Assembly: GCA_004525465.1 (NCBI GenBank)
Contig: SPCN01000005.1
Coordinates: 1 to 23,240 of the forward strand
Source of the DNA: Chrysiogenales bacterium
GTDB taxonomy: Bacteria > Acidobacteriota > Aminicenantia > UBA2199
Direction: 5' to 3'
Length of the DNA: 23,240 bases
The position numbers were made by a program, and so were the translations under genes. Positions 1-6,120 of the stretch are shown here, in pieces (the first letter of the stretch is position 1; each line of letters starts with the position of its first letter). Below the pieces are notes generated by a model. That model saw only the letters and a program-made list of their open reading frames with translations, had not been told where the DNA came from and did not search any database.

Positions 1-488
1 GAGATCTGCGGCACCACCCCGGAGTAGAGCACATTGCGCAGAAAGATGTCGGCATAGCCGGCCAGCGAATCGACCCCTTCCTGGATGCGGGCACCGCCCG
101 AATCGTTGATGCCGATGATCGGGGCCCCAACCCTGGCCGCCATCTCCATTACCTTGACTATTTTTTCGGCATAGGCCTTGGAGAGCGAACCGCCGAATAT
201 GGTGAAGTCCTGGGAAAAGACGAAAACCAGGCGGCCCTGGATGGTGCCGTAGCCGGTGATGACGCCGTCGGTCAGGGGCTGGTTCTTCTGCATGTCGAAA
301 TCGTGGCAGCGGTGGGTGACGAACATGTCGAATTCCTCAAAACTGCCCGCGTCCAGCAATTTTTCGACCCGTTCCCGGGCCGTGTATTTGCCCTTGGCAT
401 GCTGGCTGGCGATCCGTTTTTCGCCGCCGGCCAGGCGAGCTTTTTCCTTGCGCGTCACCAGGTCGAGCAGTTTTTTGTCGAGCGACAT
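1..488 (-). CDS. Acyl-CoA (propionyl-CoA-type) carboxylase carboxyltransferase subunit, N-terminal part, cut by window edge
   Basis: This is the N-terminal ~162 residues of a biotin-dependent carboxyltransferase subunit. The family (PccB, methylmalonyl-CoA decarboxylase alpha, transcarboxylase 12S) moves a carboxyl group between carboxybiotin and an acyl-CoA in the cytoplasm. The protein begins MSLDKKLLDLVTRKEKAR and carries the hallmark FGGSLSKAYAEKI and NDSGGARIQEGV stretches, which form the CoA-binding part of the crotonase-like carboxyltransferase domain. The family is usually about 510-520 residues, so two thirds of it lies left of the window. Two tandem ATGs are possible (491 and 488). 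GGAGG lies 1 nt from the first and 4 nt from the second, so 488 is preferred. The exact acyl-CoA substrate cannot be read from this fragment. Propionyl-CoA or methylmalonyl-CoA is most likely from the overall resemblance. Confidence 0.93.
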   Translation of the reverse strand, partial: MSLDKKLLDLVTRKEKARLAGGEKRIASQHAKGKYTARERVEKLLDAGSFEEFDMFVTHRCHDFDMQKNQPLTDGVITGYGTIQGRLVFVFSQDFTIFGGSLSKAYAEKIVKVMEMAARVGAPIIGINDSGGARIQEGVDSLAGYADIFLRNVLYSGVVPQI

Positions 489-510
489 CATGCCTCCATT
501 ATTAATTTTC

Positions 511-539
511 TTTTTAACATAAAAAAAGCTTCCGGTCAA
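511..539 (-). promoter_or_regulatory. Candidate sigma70-type promoter for the carboxyltransferase gene
   Basis: On the minus strand TTGACC (539-534) is followed, after 17 bp, by TAAAAA (516-511). The start codon lies about 23 nt beyond the -10 element. Both hexamers deviate from consensus at one or two positions. The lipoprotein gene upstream ends at 617, so the carboxyltransferase plausibly has its own promoter here. Confidence 0.45.
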
Positions 540-616
540 ATGCCCGCTGCTTAAATTTAGAGGAATCGCTCTGCCAGTACAGGCGGAAAATGGATGCCTT
601 TAGAAAATTGCTTTTT

Positions 617-1042
617 TTATTTCATCCCGGCCATGGCTTCACCCAGTTTTTTCTGGGCTTCCTGGACGGCCGGGTCCTGCATGTATTGCGCCGCCTTCAT
701 CGAGGCCGTCATCATGCGCCCCATGGCTTCCTGCATCTTCTCCATCTCCGGCTTCAATTCCGCCGGCGGTTCAGCCTGGTCATTCATTTCCGGGAACTGC
801 TCCTGGAATTTTTTCAATTCCGGGATCAGGTCCTTGGTGTCGGCGGCATAGGCGTTCAGCGCCGCGACCACGTCCTGGGCGTTGTTGGCCTTATCCATGG
901 CGTCGGCATAGCGGTTTATGATCGATATCTGCTTGCCCATCAGGGCCTTGGCCGAGGCGTACTTGCCTCCCCCGCCGCAGGCGACCCCGCCAACGATCAT
1001 CAGCACCACCAGCAACCCGAGCATCATCTTGCTTGCTTTCAT
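617..1042 (-). CDS. Small helical lipoprotein, function unknown
   Basis: This is a 141-residue predicted lipoprotein. A basic start (MKASK) is followed by a hydrophobic stretch and a lipobox-like GGVAC. Cys22 is the expected lipidated residue, followed by a glycine-rich linker. The mature part is charged and mostly helical, rich in Glu, Lys, Met and Ala, with no transmembrane segment. It should be tethered to the inner or outer membrane facing the periplasm. AGGAG stands about 7 nt before the ATG, supporting the start. It reads in the same direction as the carboxyltransferase gene but 128 bp separate the two, and a candidate promoter lies between, so a common transcript is uncertain. I do not recognise a family. 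The helical pattern could suit a small adaptor or metal-binding lipoprotein, but nothing specific supports either. Confidence 0.8.
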   Translation of the reverse strand: MKASKMMLGLLVVLMIVGGVACGGGGKYASAKALMGKQISIINRYADAMDKANNAQDVVAALNAYAADTKDLIPELKKFQEQFPEMNDQAEPPAELKPEMEKMQEAMGRMMTASMKAAQYMQDPAVQEAQKKLGEAMAGMK

Positions 1043-1195
1043 TCTTTACACTCCTGTTTGATCAATTTGAAAATTAAAAGGGAACCAGCAAACTTAGATA
1101 ATTCCGTTTTCCCTTCCTGATATTTTAGATTCTGGGGAAATTAAAATCAACCATGAAATGAACCGGCGTCACCACTTTTTCCAAAATTCGCAGTC

Positions 1196-1316
1196 GGGGC
1201 GCTTCCGACATCCACGACAGCGGCGTACGTAGCCCATTTTAGAGAAAAATGGGCGGAGTCGCTTCCCGGCCGGAATGCGGACGGGATTTAGCTGAAGAGG
1301 ATGTCGGAAAAAGCCC
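1196..1316. repeat. Composite 120-nt stem-loop in the 1043-1398 spacer (possible structured RNA or palindromic repeat unit)
   Basis: The 356-bp spacer between the lipoprotein and ChaN-like genes holds no convincing gene. It does hold an ordered fold. Outer arms of 11 bp pair perfectly (1203-1213 with 1299-1309) and can be extended by GGGGC/GCCCC (1196-1200 with 1312-1316) across a small internal loop. Inside is a second perfect hairpin with 9-bp arms, GCCCATTTT (1232-1240) and AAAATGGGC (1246-1254), and a third weak one, TCCCG/CGGGA (1264-1268 with 1282-1286). No U-run follows on either strand, so it is not a classical terminator. It could be a dispersed palindromic repeat, a non-coding RNA or a mRNA 3'-end stabiliser. 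Confidence 0.6.
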
Positions 1317-1398
1317 CATCGCCTAACATTCCTGGAAAATCTTAGAAAAAAATGGGGTGATGTCCGTGAAATTTATAGGCCGCGGTTCGTATTGAATC

Positions 1399-2637
1399 CT
1401 ATTCCCTGGTCAGAATAATTTTTTTTCTGATATCCAATTGGAGCGGATCATCCCAATTCTTCTGGGAGAGAAGCAAACGTAGCCCCGAGAGTGATTTGAA
1501 CGGCACGCCGTCGACGGCCAGGATGAAATCGCCCTTCTTCAGCCCGCATTTCTCGGCCGGGGTTCCCTTGCCCACCCGCTCCACTACGTAAAGGCCCTCG
1601 GCGTTCCCCTTACCGCTGAAGCCGGCTTCGGCGAAATAGGGTTTCTCCTCGGCATTTATAGCGAAAACCGCGTCAGCCAGGCCGCGGGCGAACAGGGCCG
1701 CGGGCTTTAACTGCCCGGCCAGGGCCTTGACCATGGGATTTTCCTCCTCGGAGGTTTCAGCTTTCTTTGCTGTGACCGTCACCGGCACCAGGGTAAGGAT
1801 CTTGGCCCGCTTGTCGCGCAAACGGTAACGCCAGGGAATGCCCAGGCCGTAGGCCACGTGGGCGCTTCCGGCAATGATGATCCCCTTGCGGCCGCGGAAT
1901 TCCGGGCGCGCCAGGGCAAGACGCATTGATTCGGCCATGACCGTGTCCCAGCACTTCTGGGCGCTGTAGACGTTCAGGAACCAGAGCGGCACCTGCACGG
2001 CGAATTCGCCGAGCGTGCTGCGGATGAAGTATTCGTGCTCAGGATGCGAGCGTTCGGCTCCGGGGAACAGGGCTCGCTCGGCTGCCGAAAGACCGGCCCA
2101 GCCGCGTTTGGCCACCCTGCTGACCATTTCGCGCGGGACGTTCAGACCCACGGCCTTTAATTTCAGCTTTCTCACCGTTTCCAAAACCAGGCGCGTATAG
2201 CCAAAATTCATGGCGCCGCGCTGATACCAGCCGGTTTTCTCAAGAAGCTCGGCCTCGCTGATCTTGCCGTTAAGATAAAGATCCAGGAGCGGATCGTCAT
2301 CGCGGTTGAAAAATTCGAACCCCACCAGCAGGCGCGGAGTTTCTTTAGCCAACGCTTCGATGAATTCCTTTTGCCGGAGGTGGCAGGCGTAGCTGTCGTG
2401 AAACTCGCCGATGATGAAAACATCCTTGTCAAGGTTCTGCCGGACCAGAGTGGGCATATCGATCTCCTGACCCCGGGCCGTGGCCATGATCTGTCCAACC
2501 TGCAGCACGGCCAGATCCAGGCGCTGCGGCGACGCCCCGATGGGCAGCGTGTCCAGCGCGTTGTCAGCCGCCGGCCAGGCCGGTATAACCAGGAATACCA
2601 ACAGGAATAAAAATACCATCCATTGATTTTTTTTCAT
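1399..2637 (-). CDS. ChaN-like (haem-binding lipoprotein family) exported protein with C-terminal PDZ domain
   Basis: This is a 412-residue exported protein. Residues 1-23 form a signal peptide with a likely signal peptidase I site after AWPA, and no lipobox Cys is seen. Residues ~60-290 resemble the ChaN/DUF399 family. The evidence is the opening motif IIGEFHDSYACHLRQ (75-89), the Q..WD..MAESM pattern (227-238) and GSAHVAYGLG (257-266), which together carry the conserved Glu/His/Asp residues. Residues ~345-410 form a PDZ domain (GLYVVERVGKGTPAEKCGL, then KKGDFILAVDG). ChaN proteins bind haem as dimers and are linked to iron uptake, while PDZ domains bind peptide C-termini. The pairing suggests a periplasmic scaffold or chaperone with a ChaN-type pocket. 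Haem binding here is inferred and not shown. GGGAGG about 5 nt before ATG fixes the start. The gene stands alone, with spacers of more than 130 bp on both sides. Confidence 0.82.
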   Translation of the reverse strand: MKKNQWMVFLFLLVFLVIPAWPAADNALDTLPIGASPQRLDLAVLQVGQIMATARGQEIDMPTLVRQNLDKDVFIIGEFHDSYACHLRQKEFIEALAKETPRLLVGFEFFNRDDDPLLDLYLNGKISEAELLEKTGWYQRGAMNFGYTRLVLETVRKLKLKAVGLNVPREMVSRVAKRGWAGLSAAERALFPGAERSHPEHEYFIRSTLGEFAVQVPLWFLNVYSAQKCWDTVMAESMRLALARPEFRGRKGIIIAGSAHVAYGLGIPWRYRLRDKRAKILTLVPVTVTAKKAETSEEENPMVKALAGQLKPAALFARGLADAVFAINAEEKPYFAEAGFSGKGNAEGLYVVERVGKGTPAEKCGLKKGDFILAVDGVPFKSLSGLRLLLSQKNWDDPLQLDIRKKIILTRE

Positions 2638-2677
2638 TCACCCTCCCGAGAAGGCCGGCTATCGCGCCTTTATAATT

Positions 2678-2702
2678 GGGCGACCAACCGGTCGCCCCTA
2701 CA
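2678..2702 (-). repeat. TGTAGGGGC-type intergenic repeat with perfect 8-bp hairpin
   Basis: GGGCGACC (2678-2685), a 4-nt loop and GGTCGCCC (2690-2697) form a perfect hairpin. It is flanked by CTACA, so that the minus strand reads TGTAGGGGCGACC onward. The same TGTAGGGGC head occurs at 9197 (plus). The ninth base of the shared head is also kept in the minus-strand copy ending at 9292. No U-run follows, so a terminator role for the upstream ftcD transcript is weak. Confidence 0.6.
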
Positions 2703-2726
2703 CAAACCTTAAACATTTTCTTCACC

Positions 2727-2757
2727 GTCTACCGTACACCGTATAACGTACACCGAG
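2727..2757. repeat. Degenerate 7-nt tandem repeat (unit ACCGTAC-like)
   Basis: Four to five consecutive heptamers of the form ACCGTCT, ACCGTAC, ACCGTAT, AACGTAC and ACCG lie just downstream of the ftcD stop codon. Unlike the two similar loci elsewhere in this window, no complementary arm is visible nearby. Confidence 0.55.
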
Positions 2758-2776
2758 ACAAGCCTTGTGTTTCGAA

Positions 2777-4429
2777 CTAGTCCGCAAACCCCTTGTCCAT
2801 CTCGGCCTTGATCTTGACCACGGTTTCCAGCACGCTCGCACACATCTGGCGCGCCCGGGCCCGGGTTTCATTGCGAAAAGAATCGGCCGCCATTTCCTGG
2901 GTGTTGATCAGTACATTGTACAGCGCTCCTTCGGCGCACACGGCGGCGGTCAAGCCGGCAACACCGGCGTCGGAAAGGGAATTGCGGTTGCCCTTCATGG
3001 CTACAGCCAGCGCCAATTCGGCCGCGGATTGCGATTTTTCCAGAACCGCAAATGGTATCAGGGTCGCACCCTTGGTGGCTTCTTCAATGGCGTCCTGGCG
3101 GACCTTTTTTTCCTCGTCGCTCTTCTTGGGCAGGGAAAAGGCGGCCATGAGGCAGTTGAAGGCCTCGGTATCATTGTCAATGGCCTCGATGAAAAAATCC
3201 TTCAACGACTGAGCCTTTTCGGCCACGCTCTCCATTTCATCACGCACCGCTTCGTAGCCTTTCTTGCCATGGGTTAAATTGCCGACCATGGCACTCAAAC
3301 CAGCTGAAAGGGCGCCATTCAAGGCGGCGATGCTGCCGCCGCCGGGAGCGGGCGAATCGGAGGCCAGCTCGGCGCAGAAATCGACCAGATCCATGGAAGC
3401 CAGCTTGCCTTTTTTGCGGAAGCGGTATTCAATGATCTTTTGTTCGGGTTTGCAGACCGAGAGTTCGGCCAGTCCCAAACTTTGCACAGCCGTGCGCACC
3501 AATTCTTTCTCGGCGACGCCCAGGCAGCCGCCCTGCTTGCGCAAATAGTGGCGTCCGACCTGAAGCACAGCCTCCAGGGGGATCAGGCCAACCAGTTCGC
3601 TGCCGGTCACCCGCACGCCGAATTCAGCAGCCAGTTTTTCCGCTTCTTCGAAAACCTGGTGCAGGGGGGTGACATTATAGTTAAGCAGGTTGACCGAGAT
3701 TTGAGCCATCTGGTATTCGGCTATATACCAACCCACGGCGCGCACCGCTTTCAGGGTACCGGGGATCGTTTCCTTGACGCCGGTCACGGGATTCTTTACC
3801 AGGCGGCCCTTTTCGCGCATACGGTTGGCAATCTCCTTGGCCAGCTTGACGTTGCGGGTGTTGAGGTTGACATTGTAGGCGATCAGGAACTCGCGGGCGC
3901 CGATGGCCGTGGCCCCGGCTCCCTTGTTGAATGCAGCCTTGCCGAAATCGGGTTTGAACTCTTTATTTTTAAGCTTTTCCGGCAATCCTTCGTATTCCCC
4001 GGCGCGGATATAGGCCAGGCTCTTGCGCTCGGCGCTGGTAGCAGCCTCCTCGTACAAGTAGACCGGGATGGCCAATTCCTCGCCCACGCGGCGGCCGAGC
4101 TTCCTGGCAATTTCCACGCAATCGGCCATGGTCACGCCGGACACAGGCACAAAGGGGCAGACATCGGTCGCTCCCATGCGCGGGTGGGCGCCGTGGTGCC
4201 GGGACATGTCGATCAGCTCGGCGGCCTTTTTTATGGCCTGGAATGCCGCTTCCTCGACTGCCGCCGGACTGCCGGCAAAAGTAACCACCGTACGGTTGGT
4301 GTCACGGCCAGGATCGACATCCAGCAACTCCACAGCGGCCACTTTTTTGATCGCCGCGGTTATCTGTTCGATGACGCCTGAGTCGCGGCCTTCGGAAAAA
4401 TTGGGAACGCATTCAACTATTTGCTTCAT
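2777..4429 (-). CDS. ftcD: Bifunctional glutamate formimidoyltransferase / formimidoyltetrahydrofolate cyclodeaminase
   Basis: This 550-residue cytoplasmic enzyme joins the last two steps that pass the formimino group of histidine degradation to folate. Residues 1-~325 are formimidoyltransferase (MKQIVECVPNFSEGRD; HHGAHPRMGATD at 78-89). His82 coincides with the active-site His82 of the porcine enzyme. Residues ~345-550 are cyclodeaminase (SDSPAPGGGSIAAL at 357-370; DNDTEAF at 418-424; SDAGVAG at 486-492). This matches the mammalian fused FTCD (~541 residues). The open frame extends upstream to 4591, but the start at 4429 is preferred because it gives the canonical N-terminus and has GAGGAG about 9 nt upstream. 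It overlaps the end of trmD by 17 bp, implying translational coupling, and sits where rplS is normally found. No hut genes are nearby, so its link here is to folate one-carbon supply or operon rearrangement, not to a local histidine pathway. Confidence 0.95.
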   Translation of the reverse strand: MKQIVECVPNFSEGRDSGVIEQITAAIKKVAAVELLDVDPGRDTNRTVVTFAGSPAAVEEAAFQAIKKAAELIDMSRHHGAHPRMGATDVCPFVPVSGVTMADCVEIARKLGRRVGEELAIPVYLYEEAATSAERKSLAYIRAGEYEGLPEKLKNKEFKPDFGKAAFNKGAGATAIGAREFLIAYNVNLNTRNVKLAKEIANRMREKGRLVKNPVTGVKETIPGTLKAVRAVGWYIAEYQMAQISVNLLNYNVTPLHQVFEEAEKLAAEFGVRVTGSELVGLIPLEAVLQVGRHYLRKQGGCLGVAEKELVRTAVQSLGLAELSVCKPEQKIIEYRFRKKGKLASMDLVDFCAELASDSPAPGGGSIAALNGALSAGLSAMVGNLTHGKKGYEAVRDEMESVAEKAQSLKDFFIEAIDNDTEAFNCLMAAFSLPKKSDEEKKVRQDAIEEATKGATLIPFAVLEKSQSAAELALAVAMKGNRNSLSDAGVAGLTAAVCAEGALYNVLINTQEMAADSFRNETRARARQMCASVLETVVKIKAEMDKGFAD

Positions 4430-5081
4430 TTTTCTTTCTCCTCGTTTTTCTGTTCTTGGCGCGCCACTGCTCAATTTCCTTATGGTGGCCCGAGAGCAGG
4501 ACTTCGGGCACATCCAGGCCGCGATAGGTGCGCGGCTGCGTGTACTGGGGAAAAGTGAATTGGTCTTGCTGAAAAAAGGAATCTCCCTCAACCGACTCCG
4601 GGTTGCCGACCACGCCGGGGATCATGCGGCTGACCGCTTCCAGCAGAGCCTCGGCGGCGATCTCGCCGCCCATGAGCACATACTCGCCCAGCGAGATCTC
4701 TTCGTCGACCAACTGGTCTATGGCCCGTTGGTCGACCCCTTCGTAGCGCCCGCAGATCAGTATCAGATGATCGGCGGCGGCCAGCGCCTTGACCTTCTCC
4801 TGCTTGAGTATGCGCCCGTAGGCGGAAAAAAGGATCACACGGCCGTCCTGCCGGCTCTTGACGCTCTCAACGGCGCGAAAAAGGGGGTCGGGCATCAGCA
4901 CCATACCCGGGCCGCCGCTGAAGGGGCGGTCATCCACCTTGCGATGCTTGTCGCGGCTGAATTCGCGCAGGTCATGGACCTCCACTTCCACCAGGCCTTT
5001 CTGAATGGCCTTTTCGAGCAGTCCATAATTCAGGAAACTCCTGACCAGTTCGGGGAAGATGGTGATGATCGAGAATTTCAC
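4413..5081 (-). CDS. trmD: tRNA (guanine-N1)-methyltransferase TrmD
   Basis: TrmD transfers a methyl group from S-adenosylmethionine to G37 of tRNAs reading codons that begin with C, which prevents +1 frameshifting. It acts as a cytoplasmic dimer. The 222-residue sequence carries the knot-fold SAM site: RPFSGGPGM, ICGRYEGVDQR, LMGGE and PGVVGN, then the PQYTQPRTYRG...VPEVLLSGHHKEIEQWR block. It is somewhat short for the family (usually ~240-255), ending in a basic tail just after the WR helix, so the C-terminal domain is trimmed. Its ATG overlaps the rimM stop by 4 nt (5078-5081), and its own 3' end overlaps ftcD. This is the classical rpsP-rimM-trmD arrangement. Confidence 0.97.
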   Translation of the reverse strand: MKFSIITIFPELVRSFLNYGLLEKAIQKGLVEVEVHDLREFSRDKHRKVDDRPFSGGPGMVLMPDPLFRAVESVKSRQDGRVILFSAYGRILKQEKVKALAAADHLILICGRYEGVDQRAIDQLVDEEISLGEYVLMGGEIAAEALLEAVSRMIPGVVGNPESVEGDSFFQQDQFTFPQYTQPRTYRGLDVPEVLLSGHHKEIEQWRAKNRKTRRKKNEANS

Positions 5082-5572
5082 TTGTTCAGATCCCGCAATC
5101 CGGCCGGCGGATCGATGACCATGGATTTGGTCCGGCGGTTGATCTTGATGACCAGGCTTGCGTGCCAGGGTATATAAACAGTTTCACCCGTGACCTTGTC
5201 TTCGATTTCCAGCAGCTGGTTCAGGGAATACTGCGGCTGGGCTTTGACCGTGCCCCAGCAATTCCCCTGCAGGTCGAAAACCTTGAATCCGAGCATGGTA
5301 TCGCCAGGCTGTACCTTGGCTTCCGGAACATCGGCGTACAGTGAATAGCCGACGATGCGCAGCGCTTCGGGGATGCTGCGGACGCCGTTGAATGCCATAA
5401 TGGCTTCGTTGCCTGCAGAGGACACATGTTCGATGGTTTGGGACAGACTACGACGGCTTGATCTCAACTCAACCGCAATTCCCTCTCCCGGGGTGACGAT
5501 GCCGGGGGAAAGGCTGACGACCACTTCCCCCTTATTCCCTCTCGTTCTTAAAATCTTGCCGATCAATACCAA
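5078..5572 (-). CDS. rimM: 16S rRNA processing/maturation protein RimM
   Basis: RimM assists maturation of the 30S head, binding ribosomal protein S19. The 164-residue protein shows the N-terminal RimM beta-barrel (IGKILRTRGNKGEVVV), then the PRC-barrel-like second half (MLGFKVFDLQGNCWGTVKA; VYIPWHASLVIKINRRTKSMVIDPP). The start is unusual. The khpA stop TGA (5581-5579) is in the same frame and only two codons upstream, so the only useful initiation codons are TTG at 5572 or TTG at 5566. No Shine-Dalgarno sequence precedes them, so initiation probably depends on coupling to khpA. The 3' end overlaps trmD by an ATGA. Confidence 0.93.
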   Translation of the reverse strand: MVLIGKILRTRGNKGEVVVSLSPGIVTPGEGIAVELRSSRRSLSQTIEHVSSAGNEAIMAFNGVRSIPEALRIVGYSLYADVPEAKVQPGDTMLGFKVFDLQGNCWGTVKAQPQYSLNQLLEIEDKVTGETVYIPWHASLVIKINRRTKSMVIDPPAGLRDLNK

Positions 5573-5578
5573 TGAAAA

Positions 5579-5830
5579 TCAAGATTGCTGTTGATCGAAA
5601 TTCTCAATTATTTCCAAATTGAACCGTCTTCTCTGCTTCATGCCGGCCGCGGCCAAAATGGTGCGGATGGCCCGGGCCGTTCTGCCTTGCTTGCCGATCA
5701 CTTTGCCCAGGTCGGATTGATGCACGCGGAGTTCCAGGATGGTGGTCTGTTCGCCATCGATTTGAGTCACCACTACTTGATCAGGATTGTCAACTAACGC
5801 TTTGCACACAGATTCAACTAGTTGTTTCAC
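5579..5830 (-). CDS. khpA: KH-domain RNA-binding protein KhpA (YlqC family)
   Basis: This 83-residue single-KH-domain protein is of the type found between rpsP and rimM in many bacteria. In Gram-positives KhpA partners KhpB and binds many RNAs. The GxxG loop is clear within LGKVIGKQGRTARAIRTIL (residues ~41-59). The short C-terminus ends with QQQS. The start is GTG at 5830, preceded by an excellent AAGGAGG with ~6-nt spacing. The gap to rpsP is 10 nt and to rimM 6 nt, so it belongs to the same transcript. No khpB/jag gene is visible in this window. Confidence 0.92.
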   Translation of the reverse strand: MKQLVESVCKALVDNPDQVVVTQIDGEQTTILELRVHQSDLGKVIGKQGRTARAIRTILAAAGMKQRRRFNLEIIENFDQQQS

Positions 5831-5840
5831 GTTGTCCTCC

Positions 5841-6083
5841 TTACTTCCCTGTATTTAGTTTCTTTACAAGCGATTTGACGGTTACAGAGGGCTGTGCCCC
5901 CTTGCCGATCCACTGGTTGTATTTTTCCATATCGATTTTGACCAGGGCTGGATTGGTCAGGGGATTATACTGACCGAGCAATTCGATGTAGCGTGATTCC
6001 CTGGGTTTTTCCCGGTCCACGGCCACAATGCGGTAATAAGGCTTCTTTTTTGCTCCGAATCTTGTCAGACGAATAACGACCAT
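5841..6083 (-). CDS. rpsP: 30S ribosomal protein S16
   Basis: This is an 80-residue protein of normal S16 size. It opens with MVVIRLTRFGAKKKPYYRIV and continues VDREKPRESRYIELLGQYNP, the family signature. S16 binds 16S rRNA early in assembly of the 30S body. GGAGC about 8 nt before the ATG supports the start. It lies 37 bp downstream of ffh and 10 bp upstream of khpA, in the common ffh-rpsP-khpA-rimM-trmD order. Confidence 0.97.
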   Translation of the reverse strand: MVVIRLTRFGAKKKPYYRIVAVDREKPRESRYIELLGQYNPLTNPALVKIDMEKYNQWIGKGAQPSVTVKSLVKKLNTGK

Positions 6084-6120
6084 GAAATTTGCTCCTATAT
6101 AAGACTTGCGAAATACAAAT

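Noticed and set aside
590..1120. 176-codon plus-strand open frame over the lipoprotein gene
   Set aside because: Its His/Leu/Arg-rich translation mirrors the lipoprotein codons. The minus-strand gene has a signal peptide, a lipobox and a ribosome site.
2678..2702. Rho-independent terminator for the trmD-ftcD operon
   Set aside because: The hairpin is perfect but is followed by AATTATAAAGG on the transcribed strand, with no U-run.
4430..4591. Upstream extension of the ftcD frame into trmD
   Set aside because: The extra 54 residues are a shadow of trmD. The canonical FTCD N-terminus and a ribosome site fit ATG 4429.
3440..5177. Long plus-strand open frames (313 and 369 codons) opposite ftcD, trmD and rimM
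   Set aside because: They have low-complexity His/Gly/Ala-rich or Ser-rich translations with no motifs, and they cross the boundaries of real genes.
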